Below, piece after piece: positions 57,183 to 64,000 of a stretch of 64,000 bases of DNA; positions within the stretch are counted from its first letter, which is position 1; every line of letters starts with the position of its first letter. Under the pieces are notes generated by a model. That model did not search any database. It saw nothing but the letters and a program-made list of their open reading frames with translations, and had not been told where the DNA came from. Position numbers and translations under genes: made by a program. The DNA comes from Flavobacteriales bacterium. GTDB lineage: Bacteria > Bacteroidota > Bacteroidia > Flavobacteriales_G > Salibacteraceae. Location of the stretch: assembly GCA_018660685.1 (NCBI GenBank), contig JABJJW010000014.1, positions 62,001 through 126,000 on the forward strand, read 5' to 3'.

Positions 57183-59800
57183 GCCGTAAGTAACGACTTT
57201 GCAATATCTAGGGCTCTTCGTAGCCCTTTTTCATTTTTGCCCCCGGCCGTGGCAAGAAAACCTTGACCGCCTCCACCCCCATCTATTTCTTTAGCTGCGG
57301 TTCTTACTATAGCGGAAGCATCCAATTCTGCCTTTGAAGTCAGTTCTTTGCTTATTCCAACCACTAAAAATGGTTTTGAGGAGCTTACGCCTCCGAGCGC
57401 AACAACTCGATTAGGAGTCTCCTGAGTAAGCTTGTAGGCCAAATCCTTGGCAGACTTTGCGTCAATGCCCTCCACATTGCTTACAATCACACTTCTCCCC
57501 GAAATTTCTTCAGCTTGCTCTCCAAGCTTATCAGCCAATTGAGACTGGCCTTTTGCGCTGAACTTCTCCAACCGTTTAACCAATTCCCTATTATCTGACA
57601 CAACTTTGCTGGCCGCCTTTTCTAAATCCTGTGGATTCCCAAAAAGAGCAGCAATTTGGTCTAGAAGAGATAGCCTCGAGTCAATGTACTGTCGATACTC
57701 CTGTCCGGTCACTGCTTCAACCCTGCGTATTCCGCTAGCAATACTCGATTCCGAAACTATTTTAAGTCCCTCAATGTCCCTGGTATTCGGCACATGAGTG
57801 CCCCCACACAGTTCTACCGACTCACCAAACTTCACGACACGGACTTCATTTCCGTACTTCTCTCCAAAAAGAGCCATTGCCCCCATTGTCTTCGCTTCTT
57901 CAATTGGCATCTTACGCCATTCCTCAAGCTTAGCGTTCGAGCGAATTGCATCATTTACAGAGCTCTCAATATGAATCAATTGCTCCTCAGTTATCTTTTC
58001 GAAATGTGAAAAGTCGAATCTCAGCTTATTCTCCGCAACGAGTGATCCTTTCTGCTCCACATGTGAACCAAGCACCGAACGAAGAGCTTCATGCAATAAA
58101 TGAGTGGCGGAGTGATTCTTCATTACATCATTGCGCTTCCCTCCATCGACAGAAGCGCTCAGTGACTTTAAATCTTCATCCCAGCTAGTGACAAAGTGAA
58201 GAATTTCATTGTTTTCCTTTTTTGTGTCGATGACCTTAATCTCTTTGCCATCAGCGCTAAATATGCCGGTATCACCAATTTGGCCGCCGCTTTCGGCGTA
58301 GAATGGAGATTGATCTAAGACAACCTGGAATATCTCCTTGCCTTTTAATTCGGCTCTCCGGTACTTCATCACTTTTGAGTCACTCTCCAAAGAGTCGTAG
58401 CCCAAAAAGACGCTGTTCTTGCCATCATCAAAAACGACCCAATCTCCAAAGCTTGCTTTTGAAGCCTTTCTTGATCTATTCTTCTGCTGCTCCAGCTCAA
58501 CTCTAAAACCTTCCATATCAACGGATGCGCCAGTTTCAGAAGCAATCAACTGCGTTAAGTCAATCGGAAAGCCAAAAGTGTCATAAAGCTCAAACGCGAA
58601 CGCTCCTGGAATAGATTCTTCATTTCCATGCTTCGTTTGAAAATCGTTCAATCGATCCAAGCCTTTTTCAAGCGTCTGCAGAAACGATATCTCCTCTTCC
58701 CGAATAACCTTTGTGATTAGTTCAGATTGCCTATTAAGCTCTGGATATGCAGCAGACATGCTTTCAATCAAGTCATCGGCAAGTCGATGTATAAATGGCT
58801 CTTTGCAATCCAATTGGCTGAATCCATAGCGAATTGCTCTTCTCAAAACTCTTCTAATCACATATCCTGCGCCCGTATTTGATGGAAGCTGCCCATCGGC
58901 GATACAAAAGCTAACGGCTCTAACATGATCCGCTATGACTCGAAAAGCGATGTCCTTTTGAGTTTCTCCCTTTTCGTACTTCAGACCACATATTTTTTCT
59001 AAAGCCTGAATAATGTGTGCAAATTGATCAATGTCATAGTTGGAATTGGCATTTTGAAGCACCCGCACCAAGCGCTCAAGTCCCATTCCAGTATCAATGT
59101 GTTTCTGCTTTAAGGGATTTAATGCCCCGCTTTCCTGACGATTGTATTGCATGAATACCAGATTCCAGATTTCAATGACTTCAGGATGCTCTGCGTTGAC
59201 AAGCTCGCCACCGGGCTTTTCAGCTCTTTCTTTTGCTGACCTCAAATCGTAGTGTATCTCAGAGCATGGGCCGCATGGCCCAATTTCGCCCATCTCCCAG
59301 AAATTATCCTTTCTATCATAGGCAAGAATTCTATCAGCCGAAATGTGCTGTTTCCAATACTCTATGGCTTCTTCATCTTGTTCAAGGCCCATGGCTTTGT
59401 CACCTTCAAACACCGTGACATACATTCTCTCCTTGTCTAGCCCGTATACATCAATCAAGAGTTCCCAAGCAAAATCAATTGCCTCTTTTTTGAAATAGTC
59501 TCCGAAAGACCAATTTCCGAGCATTTCAAACATTGTGTGGTGGTAGTGATCTCTACCTACCTCTTCCAAATCATTGTGCTTTCCTGATACGCGAAGGCAT
59601 TTCTGGCTATCTGCAAGGCGCAATGAAGATGGCTCTTCAATCCCCATAAAGACACCTTTGAATTGATTCATGCCAGCATTCGTGAACATGAGTGTTGGAT
59701 CGTCTTTGATCACAATAGGTGCAGAGGGCACAATATTGTGCTCTTTTCCCTCAAAAAACTCTAGAAATGTGCGTCTTACACGCTCAGTTGTCCACTCCAT
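57179..59800 (-). CDS. alaS: Alanyl-tRNA synthetase
   Basis: AlaRS charges tRNA(Ala) and edits misacylated Ser/Gly. The 873-residue protein starts 'MEWTTERVRRTFLEFFEGKE' with class II motif 1 'PTLMFTNAGMNQFKGVF'. The editing domain has 'HSATHLLHEALR' and 'CGGTHVPNT', supplying the zinc-like site. The C-terminal DHHA1 domain has 'GGGGGGQGFLATAGG'. The codons for residues near the C-terminus also encode an antisense terminator. It has its own promoter-like box, divergent from the M23 peptidase gene. Confidence 0.98.
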   Translation of the reverse strand: MEWTTERVRRTFLEFFEGKEHNIVPSAPIVIKDDPTLMFTNAGMNQFKGVFMGIEEPSSLRLADSQKCLRVSGKHNDLEEVGRDHYHHTMFEMLGNWSFGDYFKKEAIDFAWELLIDVYGLDKERMYVTVFEGDKAMGLEQDEEAIEYWKQHISADRILAYDRKDNFWEMGEIGPCGPCSEIHYDLRSAKERAEKPGGELVNAEHPEVIEIWNLVFMQYNRQESGALNPLKQKHIDTGMGLERLVRVLQNANSNYDIDQFAHIIQALEKICGLKYEKGETQKDIAFRVIADHVRAVSFCIADGQLPSNTGAGYVIRRVLRRAIRYGFSQLDCKEPFIHRLADDLIESMSAAYPELNRQSELITKVIREEEISFLQTLEKGLDRLNDFQTKHGNEESIPGAFAFELYDTFGFPIDLTQLIASETGASVDMEGFRVELEQQKNRSRKASKASFGDWVVFDDGKNSVFLGYDSLESDSKVMKYRRAELKGKEIFQVVLDQSPFYAESGGQIGDTGIFSADGKEIKVIDTKKENNEILHFVTSWDEDLKSLSASVDGGKRNDVMKNHSATHLLHEALRSVLGSHVEQKGSLVAENKLRFDFSHFEKITEEQLIHIESSVNDAIRSNAKLEEWRKMPIEEAKTMGAMALFGEKYGNEVRVVKFGESVELCGGTHVPNTRDIEGLKIVSESSIASGIRRVEAVTGQEYRQYIDSRLSLLDQIAALFGNPQDLEKAASKVVSDNRELVKRLEKFSAKGQSQLADKLGEQAEEISGRSVIVSNVEGIDAKSAKDLAYKLTQETPNRVVALGGVSSSKPFLVVGISKELTSKAELDASAIVRTAAKEIDGGGGGQGFLATAGGKNEKGLRRALDIAKSLLTA
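57210..57232 (+). terminator. Terminator embedded in the alaS 3' coding end
   Basis: On the plus strand AGGGCT and AGCCCT pair (6 bp) around a CTTCGT loop and are followed by TTTTT and a further T-rich stretch. The site is 28 nt after the stop of the plus-strand membrane protein gene and inside the alaS reading frame. It probably ends the membrane protein's mRNA. Confidence 0.65.
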
Positions 59801-59839
59801 ATTCTGTTAAAATCACTGAAATTCTGGCTTCGAAGCAGG

Positions 59840-59847
59840 CAAAAGTA
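59840..59847 (-). promoter_or_regulatory. -7 box for alaS
   Basis: TACTTTTG on the minus strand fits TAnnTTTG and ends 39 nt before the alaS ATG. No clear -33 element. It is back-to-back with the M23 gene's box, only 10 nt away. Confidence 0.45.
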
Positions 59848-59857
59848 GCGCTTGTCC

Positions 59858-59865
59858 TATTTTTG
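59858..59865 (+). promoter_or_regulatory. -7 box for the M23 peptidase gene
   Basis: TATTTTTG fits TAnnTTTG and ends 17 nt before the GTG start. The -33 position is not convincing. Because it is so near the divergent alaS box, the two polymerase footprints would overlap. Confidence 0.45.
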
Positions 59866-59882
59866 CAGCTTAAAATTTAACG

Positions 59883-60857
59883 GTGGCAAGAGTTAGATAC
59901 CAATATAACGAGAGTACTCTCAGCTATGAGAAGATTCGGCTATCCCCCATCAGGAGGCTGCTGCGCGTGCTTTGGTATATGTGTGCATCCGTGTTTGCAG
60001 GCGCTGTTTTCTACGTTCTTTTTAGTTTGGTTTATGACTCCCCAAAGGAGCGTCAACTGACAACTGAGAAGGAAGAATTGATGCTTCAGTACGATCTTTT
60101 GGATAAACGACTAGACCAAATGAGTGTCATTCTCTCTGATCTTGAGAACAGAGATGACAATATCTACAGAACGGTCTTTGAAGCAGAACCGATTCCAAAA
60201 AACATTCGAAAGAGTGGAATTGGCGGAGTTAACCGATATAAGAACCTAGACAAGTTCAAAGGAGAAGCTGACATCGTGATTTCCACTAGCAAGAAATTGG
60301 ATCAGCTCGCCAAGCAATTGTACATTCAGTCTAAGTCATTCGATGAAATTTTTGAAGTCGCGAAGCAGAAAGAGAAAATGTTTGCGAGCATTCCTGCGAT
60401 TCAACCGGTGTCCAACAAAGACTTGACGCGGATGGCGAGTGGGTTCGGAATGAGAATAGACCCGCACTACAAGACTCCAGCATTTCATGCCGGAATGGAT
60501 TTCACAGCACTTACTGGGACACCGATCTACGCTACAGGAGATGGAAATGTTCAACGCGCTGATCGTACTTCGAAAGGATACGGAAATCACGTTCGAATTG
60601 ATCATGGTTATGGATATGTGACGCTGTATGCTCACATGAGCAAGATGATTGTAAAGCCTGGTCAGGAAGTGACGCGTGGCGAAATAATTGGATACGTCGG
60701 AAATACGGGCAAGTCGAGAGGCCCGCACCTCCATTATGAAGTACGTAAGAATGATAAGCCCATCAACCCTGTCAATTTTTACTTCAATGACCTCACTCCC
60801 GAGGAATATGATCTCATGATTCAGCTCTCTTCGCAGGAGAATCAATCATTTGATTAA
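59883..60857 (+). CDS. Membrane-anchored M23 (LytM) peptidase
   Basis: A 324-residue protein starting at GTG. One transmembrane helix ('VLWYMCASVFAGAVFYVLFSLVYD', ~29-52) is followed by a periplasmic coiled coil (~58-100) and a C-terminal M23 domain (~200-300). The zinc ligands are His and Asp in 'FHAGMDF' and His in 'GPHLHYEVR', with the catalytic His in 'LYAHMS'. Such enzymes cut peptidoglycan cross-bridges or activate amidases during division and growth. All ligands are present, so it should be active. The MerR-like gene follows after 9 nt. Confidence 0.92.
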   Translation: MARVRYQYNESTLSYEKIRLSPIRRLLRVLWYMCASVFAGAVFYVLFSLVYDSPKERQLTTEKEELMLQYDLLDKRLDQMSVILSDLENRDDNIYRTVFEAEPIPKNIRKSGIGGVNRYKNLDKFKGEADIVISTSKKLDQLAKQLYIQSKSFDEIFEVAKQKEKMFASIPAIQPVSNKDLTRMASGFGMRIDPHYKTPAFHAGMDFTALTGTPIYATGDGNVQRADRTSKGYGNHVRIDHGYGYVTLYAHMSKMIVKPGQEVTRGEIIGYVGNTGKSRGPHLHYEVRKNDKPINPVNFYFNDLTPEEYDLMIQLSSQENQSFD

Positions 60858-60866
60858 TTTCGGCTC

Positions 60867-61202
60867 ATGCCGTACAAAGAGCGCGAGTCCTTCAAACTTT
60901 ACTATTCTATTGGTGAAGTAGCTGAGCTACTGAATGAGAATCCTTCTTTGCTGCGTTTTTGGGAAAAGGAGTTCGACATCATCCAACCTCAGAAAAACAA
61001 GAAAGGAAATCGCATCTACACGGAAAAGGATGTGAAGAACCTTAAGCTTATTCACAACCTAGTGAAAGAACGAGGGTTCACGTTAGAAGGAGCTAAGAAG
61101 AAGATTAAAGATCAGCACAAAGCTTTGCTCGAGAAGTCTGATATCATCAATTCGCTCAACAATATGAAGTCAATGTTGCTGGAATTGAAAGATTCTCTTT
61201 AA
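60867..61202 (+). CDS. MerR-family transcriptional regulator
   Basis: A 111-residue protein with an N-terminal MerR winged helix ('YYSIGEVAELLNENPSLLRFWEKEF', ~10-34; 'NRIYTEKDVKNLKLIHNLV') and a short C-terminal coiled coil. There is no sensory domain, so it is a stand-alone DNA-binding type. The alaS-M23-MerR neighbourhood recurs in Flavobacteriia. Its stop codon overlaps the hldD stop through a shared TTAA (61199-61202). Confidence 0.9.
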   Translation: MPYKERESFKLYYSIGEVAELLNENPSLLRFWEKEFDIIQPQKNKKGNRIYTEKDVKNLKLIHNLVKERGFTLEGAKKKIKDQHKALLEKSDIINSLNNMKSMLLELKDSL

Positions 61203-62158
61203 TAATTCTGATCGACCCCTAAATAATTCTTCACGTAATCTTCGACACCTTGTTCAAGCGAAAAGAATGGTTTGTCATACCCTTCGGCATGAAGCTTTGA
61301 CATATTCGCTTGTGTGAAGTATTGGTATTTGTCCCTTATATCGATCGGTGTATCGATGAATTCAATTGCAGGCTGACTTTCGAGTGAATTGAACACCGCT
61401 GTGGCCAGATCGACAAATGTCCTAGCTTGTCCCGTTCCGAGATTGTATATACCATTTGACGCTTCATTGGAAATTAAGAATTGAATGACCGAAACAACAT
61501 CCTTGACATATACAAAGTCTCTGAGTTGTTCTCCATCTCGGTACTTTTCATTGTGAGAACGAAACAATTTCATCATTCCTGTGCTTTGAACTTGATGAAA
61601 GGTGTGAAACACAACTGAGGCCATTCGTCCTTTGTGGTATTCATTAGGGCCATAAACATTGAAGAACTTCAATCCGTACCACTGAGGCGGTTGATCCGTT
61701 TGAAAGAGAACCCACTTGTCAAAATCATTTTTTGACTCTCCATATGGATTGAGTGGTTTGAGATCACTAACTAATTGATGATCATCTGAATACCCCAATT
61801 CTCCACTCCCGTATGTGGCGGCTGAAGAAGCATAAACCAATGGAATGTGCTCGTCTGTGCAATAGGACCAGATTCGTTTTGAAAAGTCGAGGTTCAGTTC
61901 GTCGAATATTGAAACGTCCATTTCGCTGGTATCAGTTCTGGCCCCAATATGATATATCACGTCAATACCTTCCGCAACTTCCAACCATTCAAAGAACTCA
62001 GATCTCTCCACTTTTAGGCAATCAGAAAGCGCCAATAGATTCAAAGTTTTCCCTTCAACAGTGAAATCATCTACCAGAATCAATTCATGTCCATTCGCCA
62101 ATAAGGCTTTCGCCAAACAACTTCCAATAAAACCAGCTGCGCCAGTTACAATAACCAT
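61199..62158 (-). CDS. hldD: ADP-L-glycero-D-manno-heptose-6-epimerase
   Basis: HldD makes ADP-L-glycero-beta-D-manno-heptose, the sugar donor for the LPS inner core. The 319-residue short-chain dehydrogenase has the NADP site 'GAAGFIGSCLAKAL', the catalytic Tyr and Lys in 'YGESKNDFDKWV', 'LKFFNVYGPNEYHKGRMASV' and 'LRDFVYVKDVV'. Other heptose genes are not in the window. Its -7 box overlaps the pterin synthase promoter region on the other strand. Confidence 0.95.
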   Translation of the reverse strand: MVIVTGAAGFIGSCLAKALLANGHELILVDDFTVEGKTLNLLALSDCLKVERSEFFEWLEVAEGIDVIYHIGARTDTSEMDVSIFDELNLDFSKRIWSYCTDEHIPLVYASSAATYGSGELGYSDDHQLVSDLKPLNPYGESKNDFDKWVLFQTDQPPQWYGLKFFNVYGPNEYHKGRMASVVFHTFHQVQSTGMMKLFRSHNEKYRDGEQLRDFVYVKDVVSVIQFLISNEASNGIYNLGTGQARTFVDLATAVFNSLESQPAIEFIDTPIDIRDKYQYFTQANMSKLHAEGYDKPFFSLEQGVEDYVKNYLGVDQNY

Positions 62159-62174
62159 TAGGATAAGGTTTGGG

Positions 62175-62182
62175 CAAATGTA
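62175..62182 (-). promoter_or_regulatory. -7 box for hldD
   Basis: TACATTTG on the minus strand ends 16 nt before the hldD ATG. It abuts the -33 region of the opposing pterin synthase promoter, so the two promoters cannot easily be occupied together. Confidence 0.5.
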
Positions 62183-62201
62183 TTGAATGAAATATGGGCG
62201 T

Positions 62202-62209
62202 TATCTTTG
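62202..62209 (+). promoter_or_regulatory. -7 box for the pterin synthase gene
   Basis: TATCTTTG fits TAnnTTTG, with TTG (62183-62185) about 16 nt upstream. Transcription should start near 62214, which rules out the in-frame ATG at 62187 and supports translation from 62226. Confidence 0.6.
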
Positions 62210-62225
62210 CGCGTCAATTTTAGAA

Positions 62226-62645
62226 ATGGGTAGAATAATACACATCACAAGACGGGAGCGATTTTCAGCAGCGCATAAGTTGTGGATAGCGGATTGGTCA
62301 GAAGATCAAAATTTCGCAGTTTTTGGCAAGTGCGCCAATCCCAATTGGCATGGACACAATTATGACCTTTTTGTGACTGTTAAAGGACCGGTAGATCCAA
62401 AAACTGGTTTTGTGGTCGATTTGAGATTTCTTAGTGACTTGTTGAAGGATAAAGTGATCCAATTCCTTGACCATAAAAACATCAATCTCGACACTCCATT
62501 CATGAAAGATAAAATGTCATCTACGGAGAATATTGCCGTTGCGATATGGGATCAAATTGAATCCGAAATCAAATCAAAAGGAGCTGACATTCATTGCGTC
62601 AAAGTCCAAGAAACTGAGAATAACTACGTCGAATTTTATGGATAG
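62226..62645 (+). CDS. 6-pyruvoyl-tetrahydropterin synthase-type enzyme
   Basis: A 139-residue member of the PTPS/QueD family, acting on 7,8-dihydroneopterin triphosphate made by FolE. Metal and active-site segments are 'RFSAAHKL', '[12 protein letters not shown]', '[12 protein letters not shown]', 'LDHKNIN', 'STENIAV' and '[12 protein letters not shown]'. The catalytic cysteine is five residues before HGH, as in mammalian PTPS, and not three as in E. coli QueD. This favours a pterin-cofactor role over queuosine, but the call rests on one spacing. The start at 62226 follows the promoter box. folE overlaps or follows immediately. Confidence 0.88.
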   Translation: MGRIIHITRRERFSAAHKLWIADWSEDQNFAVFGKCANPNWHGHNYDLFVTVKGPVDPKTGFVVDLRFLSDLLKDKVIQFLDHKNINLDTPFMKDKMSSTENIAVAIWDQIESEIKSKGADIHCVKVQETENNYVEFYG

Positions 62646-63258
62646 TAGTATGGGTGATTTGAAGGGTTATCATAGAGAGGACAACTACGATGTTTCGCAG
62701 ACAGAAGAGATTGCTAAGCACTATAAAGCGATCATTGAACACATTGGAGAAGACATAGAGCGGGAAGGGCTGCAGAAAACTCCTGAGCGTGCTGCTAAGG
62801 CCTTACAATTCTTGACTCAAGGATATGACCAAGATGCTACAGCCATTTTAAATTCCGCCCTTTTTGAGGAAGACCACCAGCAAATGGTTATAGTCAAGGA
62901 TATTGAACTCTACTCTCTGTGTGAACATCACATTCTTCCATTTTACGGTAAAGCACACATCGCCTATATCCCGAATGGGAAAATTATTGGTCTGAGCAAG
63001 CTACCTAGGGTAATTGATGTCTTTTCAAGACGACTCCAGGTCCAAGAAAGATTGACCTATCAAGTTCGGGATTGCATAGAAGAAACGCTCAAACCGCTCG
63101 GTGTTGCGGTAGTAATTGAGGCGCAGCATATGTGCATGCAAATTAGAGGTGTTCAAAAGCAGAACTCGGTGACCACCACATCTGCCTTCACAGGAGAGTT
63201 TCTCAAAGACGCGACACGACAAGAATTCATTTCACTGATAACCGCCAACCTTAGCTAA
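62638..63258 (+). CDS. folE: GTP cyclohydrolase I
   Basis: FolE converts GTP to 7,8-dihydroneopterin triphosphate, the entry to folate, biopterin and queuosine. The 206-residue protein has zinc ligands in '[11 protein letters not shown]' (Cys, His) and 'QHMCMQIRG' (Cys), '[15 protein letters not shown]' and '[11 protein letters not shown]'. The ATG at 62638 overlaps the pterin synthase stop by 8 nt; ATG at 62650 is an alternative giving four fewer residues. A longer in-frame start at 62533 would run through the pterin synthase gene and is rejected. fabD follows after 2 nt. Confidence 0.96.
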   Translation: MDSSMGDLKGYHREDNYDVSQTEEIAKHYKAIIEHIGEDIEREGLQKTPERAAKALQFLTQGYDQDATAILNSALFEEDHQQMVIVKDIELYSLCEHHILPFYGKAHIAYIPNGKIIGLSKLPRVIDVFSRRLQVQERLTYQVRDCIEETLKPLGVAVVIEAQHMCMQIRGVQKQNSVTTTSAFTGEFLKDATRQEFISLITANLS

Positions 63259-63260
63259 TT

Positions 63261-64000
63261 ATGAAAACCGCTTATGTATTCCCTGGGCAAGGAGCCCAGT
63301 TTTCGGGAATGGGAAAAGACCTTTATGATTCTCACCAGAGTGCCAAAGAAAAATTCGAAGCAGCTGACGAGATATTGGGGTTCGACATTACTAAAATCAT
63401 GTTTGAAGGAAGCGATGAAGAGCTGAGACAGACTAAGGTTACTCAACCTGCCATCTTTCTTCATTCAACCATCCTTGCATCGACTATCGGTGATTTTAAT
63501 CCTGACATGGTTGCTGGCCACAGTCTTGGTGAACTTTCAGCATTGGTCGCAAATCATTGTCTGAGTTTTGAAGATGGTTTAAGGCTAGTTTCAAAGCGAG
63601 CAATGGCGATGCAGAAGGCGTGTGAGATGAATCCATCGACCATGGCTGCCATTCTTGGATTGGAAGATGCCGCTGTAGAAAAATCATGCGCAAGTATCGA
63701 TGGGATTGTCGTCGCTGCTAACTACAATTGCCCAGGTCAATTAGTGATCAGTGGAAGCATTGGGGCAGTGAACGCAGCATGCGAATTGCTCAAAGAGCAA
63801 GGAGCAAAACGAGCTCTTCTCTTACCGGTTGGCGGAGCGTTTCACTCTCCATTGATGGAACCAGCACGAGAAGAATTACAAGCCGCAATTGAATCAACAG
63901 AGTTCAAGCAACCGACTTGTCCAGTTTATCAAAACGTGACGGCGAGTGCTGTTTCTGACCCTTCCGAGATCAAAGAAAATCTCATTGCTCAATTAACAGC
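63261..64000 (+). CDS. fabD: Malonyl-CoA:ACP transacylase (3' partial)
   Basis: FabD loads malonyl groups onto acyl carrier protein for fatty acid synthesis. The first 246 residues are in the window and the gene runs off the right edge. It begins 'MKTAYVFPGQGAQFSGMGKD'; the nucleophilic serine is in 'AGHSLGEL', and the catalytic His is in 'GGAFHSPLM'. It starts 2 nt after the folE stop, suggesting cotranscription. Confidence 0.96.
   Translation, partial: MKTAYVFPGQGAQFSGMGKDLYDSHQSAKEKFEAADEILGFDITKIMFEGSDEELRQTKVTQPAIFLHSTILASTIGDFNPDMVAGHSLGELSALVANHCLSFEDGLRLVSKRAMAMQKACEMNPSTMAAILGLEDAAVEKSCASIDGIVVAANYNCPGQLVISGSIGAVNAACELLKEQGAKRALLLPVGGAFHSPLMEPAREELQAAIESTEFKQPTCPVYQNVTASAVSDPSEIKENLIAQLT

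Noticed and set aside
62187-62225. Upstream in-frame ATG extending the pterin synthase by 13 residues
   Set aside because: It overlaps the TATCTTTG promoter box; the family N-terminus begins at 62226.
62533-62637. Upstream extension of folE by 35 codons
   Set aside because: It runs through the coding region of the pterin synthase and has no similarity to FolE N-termini.

Overview
The window is a stretch of a Bacteroidota chromosome, most likely from the order Flavobacteriales. Four things point there. Type IX secretion C-terminal sorting domains occur on large secreted proteins. Promoter -7 boxes of the form TAnnTTTG precede many genes. The str, S10, spc and alpha ribosomal operons are merged into one run followed by carA, eno and gltA. 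A DUF4290 gene sits beside murA. The genus cannot be named from sequence alone. No tRNA, rRNA, CRISPR array, insertion sequence or prophage was found, and no intergenic gap exceeds 300 bases.

Layout. Positions 1-1643 hold the 3' part of a secreted beta-propeller protein, followed by a terminator and gap (GAPDH). Next is a minus-strand cluster read from 10927 down to 2699: lpxK, purine nucleoside phosphorylase, gatB, a TlpA-type lipoprotein, an M1 aminopeptidase with a predicted outer-membrane barrel, and an LpxH-type hydrolase. Two plus-strand genes follow (a NIF3-family protein and a coiled-coil protein whose zinc ribbon has lost its cysteines). They converge on the minus-strand carA-eno-gltA group at a shared terminator. 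From 34890 down to 16906 runs one uninterrupted minus-strand operon of 32 genes: rpsL, rpsG, fusA, the S10 and spc genes, secY, map, infA, rpmJ, rpsM, rpsK, rpsD, rpoA and rplQ. It has a promoter and 5' hairpin upstream of rpsL and an intrinsic terminator after rplQ. tuf is absent.

Divergent from rpsL, the plus strand carries a UvrD/PcrA helicase, a DUF4290 protein, murA and a second TlpA-like protein, then grpE-dnaJ. After these come an ABC-2 exporter (ATPase and permease) and a sigma-54-type response regulator without a DNA-binding domain. Positions 45251-56502 hold three consecutive giant type IX-secreted proteins (1136, 1102 and 1408 residues). They share a CARDB-like, beta-helix, Ig-like/PKD-like and sorting-domain core but have three unrelated N-terminal modules. 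Each has its own promoter-like box and terminator, so they appear to be separately transcribed. Beyond them lie a small membrane protein, alaS (minus), an M23 peptidase, a MerR-type regulator, hldD (minus), a PTPS-type pterin synthase, folE and the 5' part of fabD.

Most of the window is core translation, glycolysis/TCA and cell-envelope housekeeping. The accessory part is the T9SS trio. I found no clearly new multi-gene system. The most unusual signals are a nested imperfect stem-loop between rpsD and rpoA, the M1 peptidase-barrel fusion, the modular T9SS trio, a terminator embedded in the 3' coding end of alaS, the long acidic tail on L17, and repeated loss of zinc-binding cysteines in different proteins.
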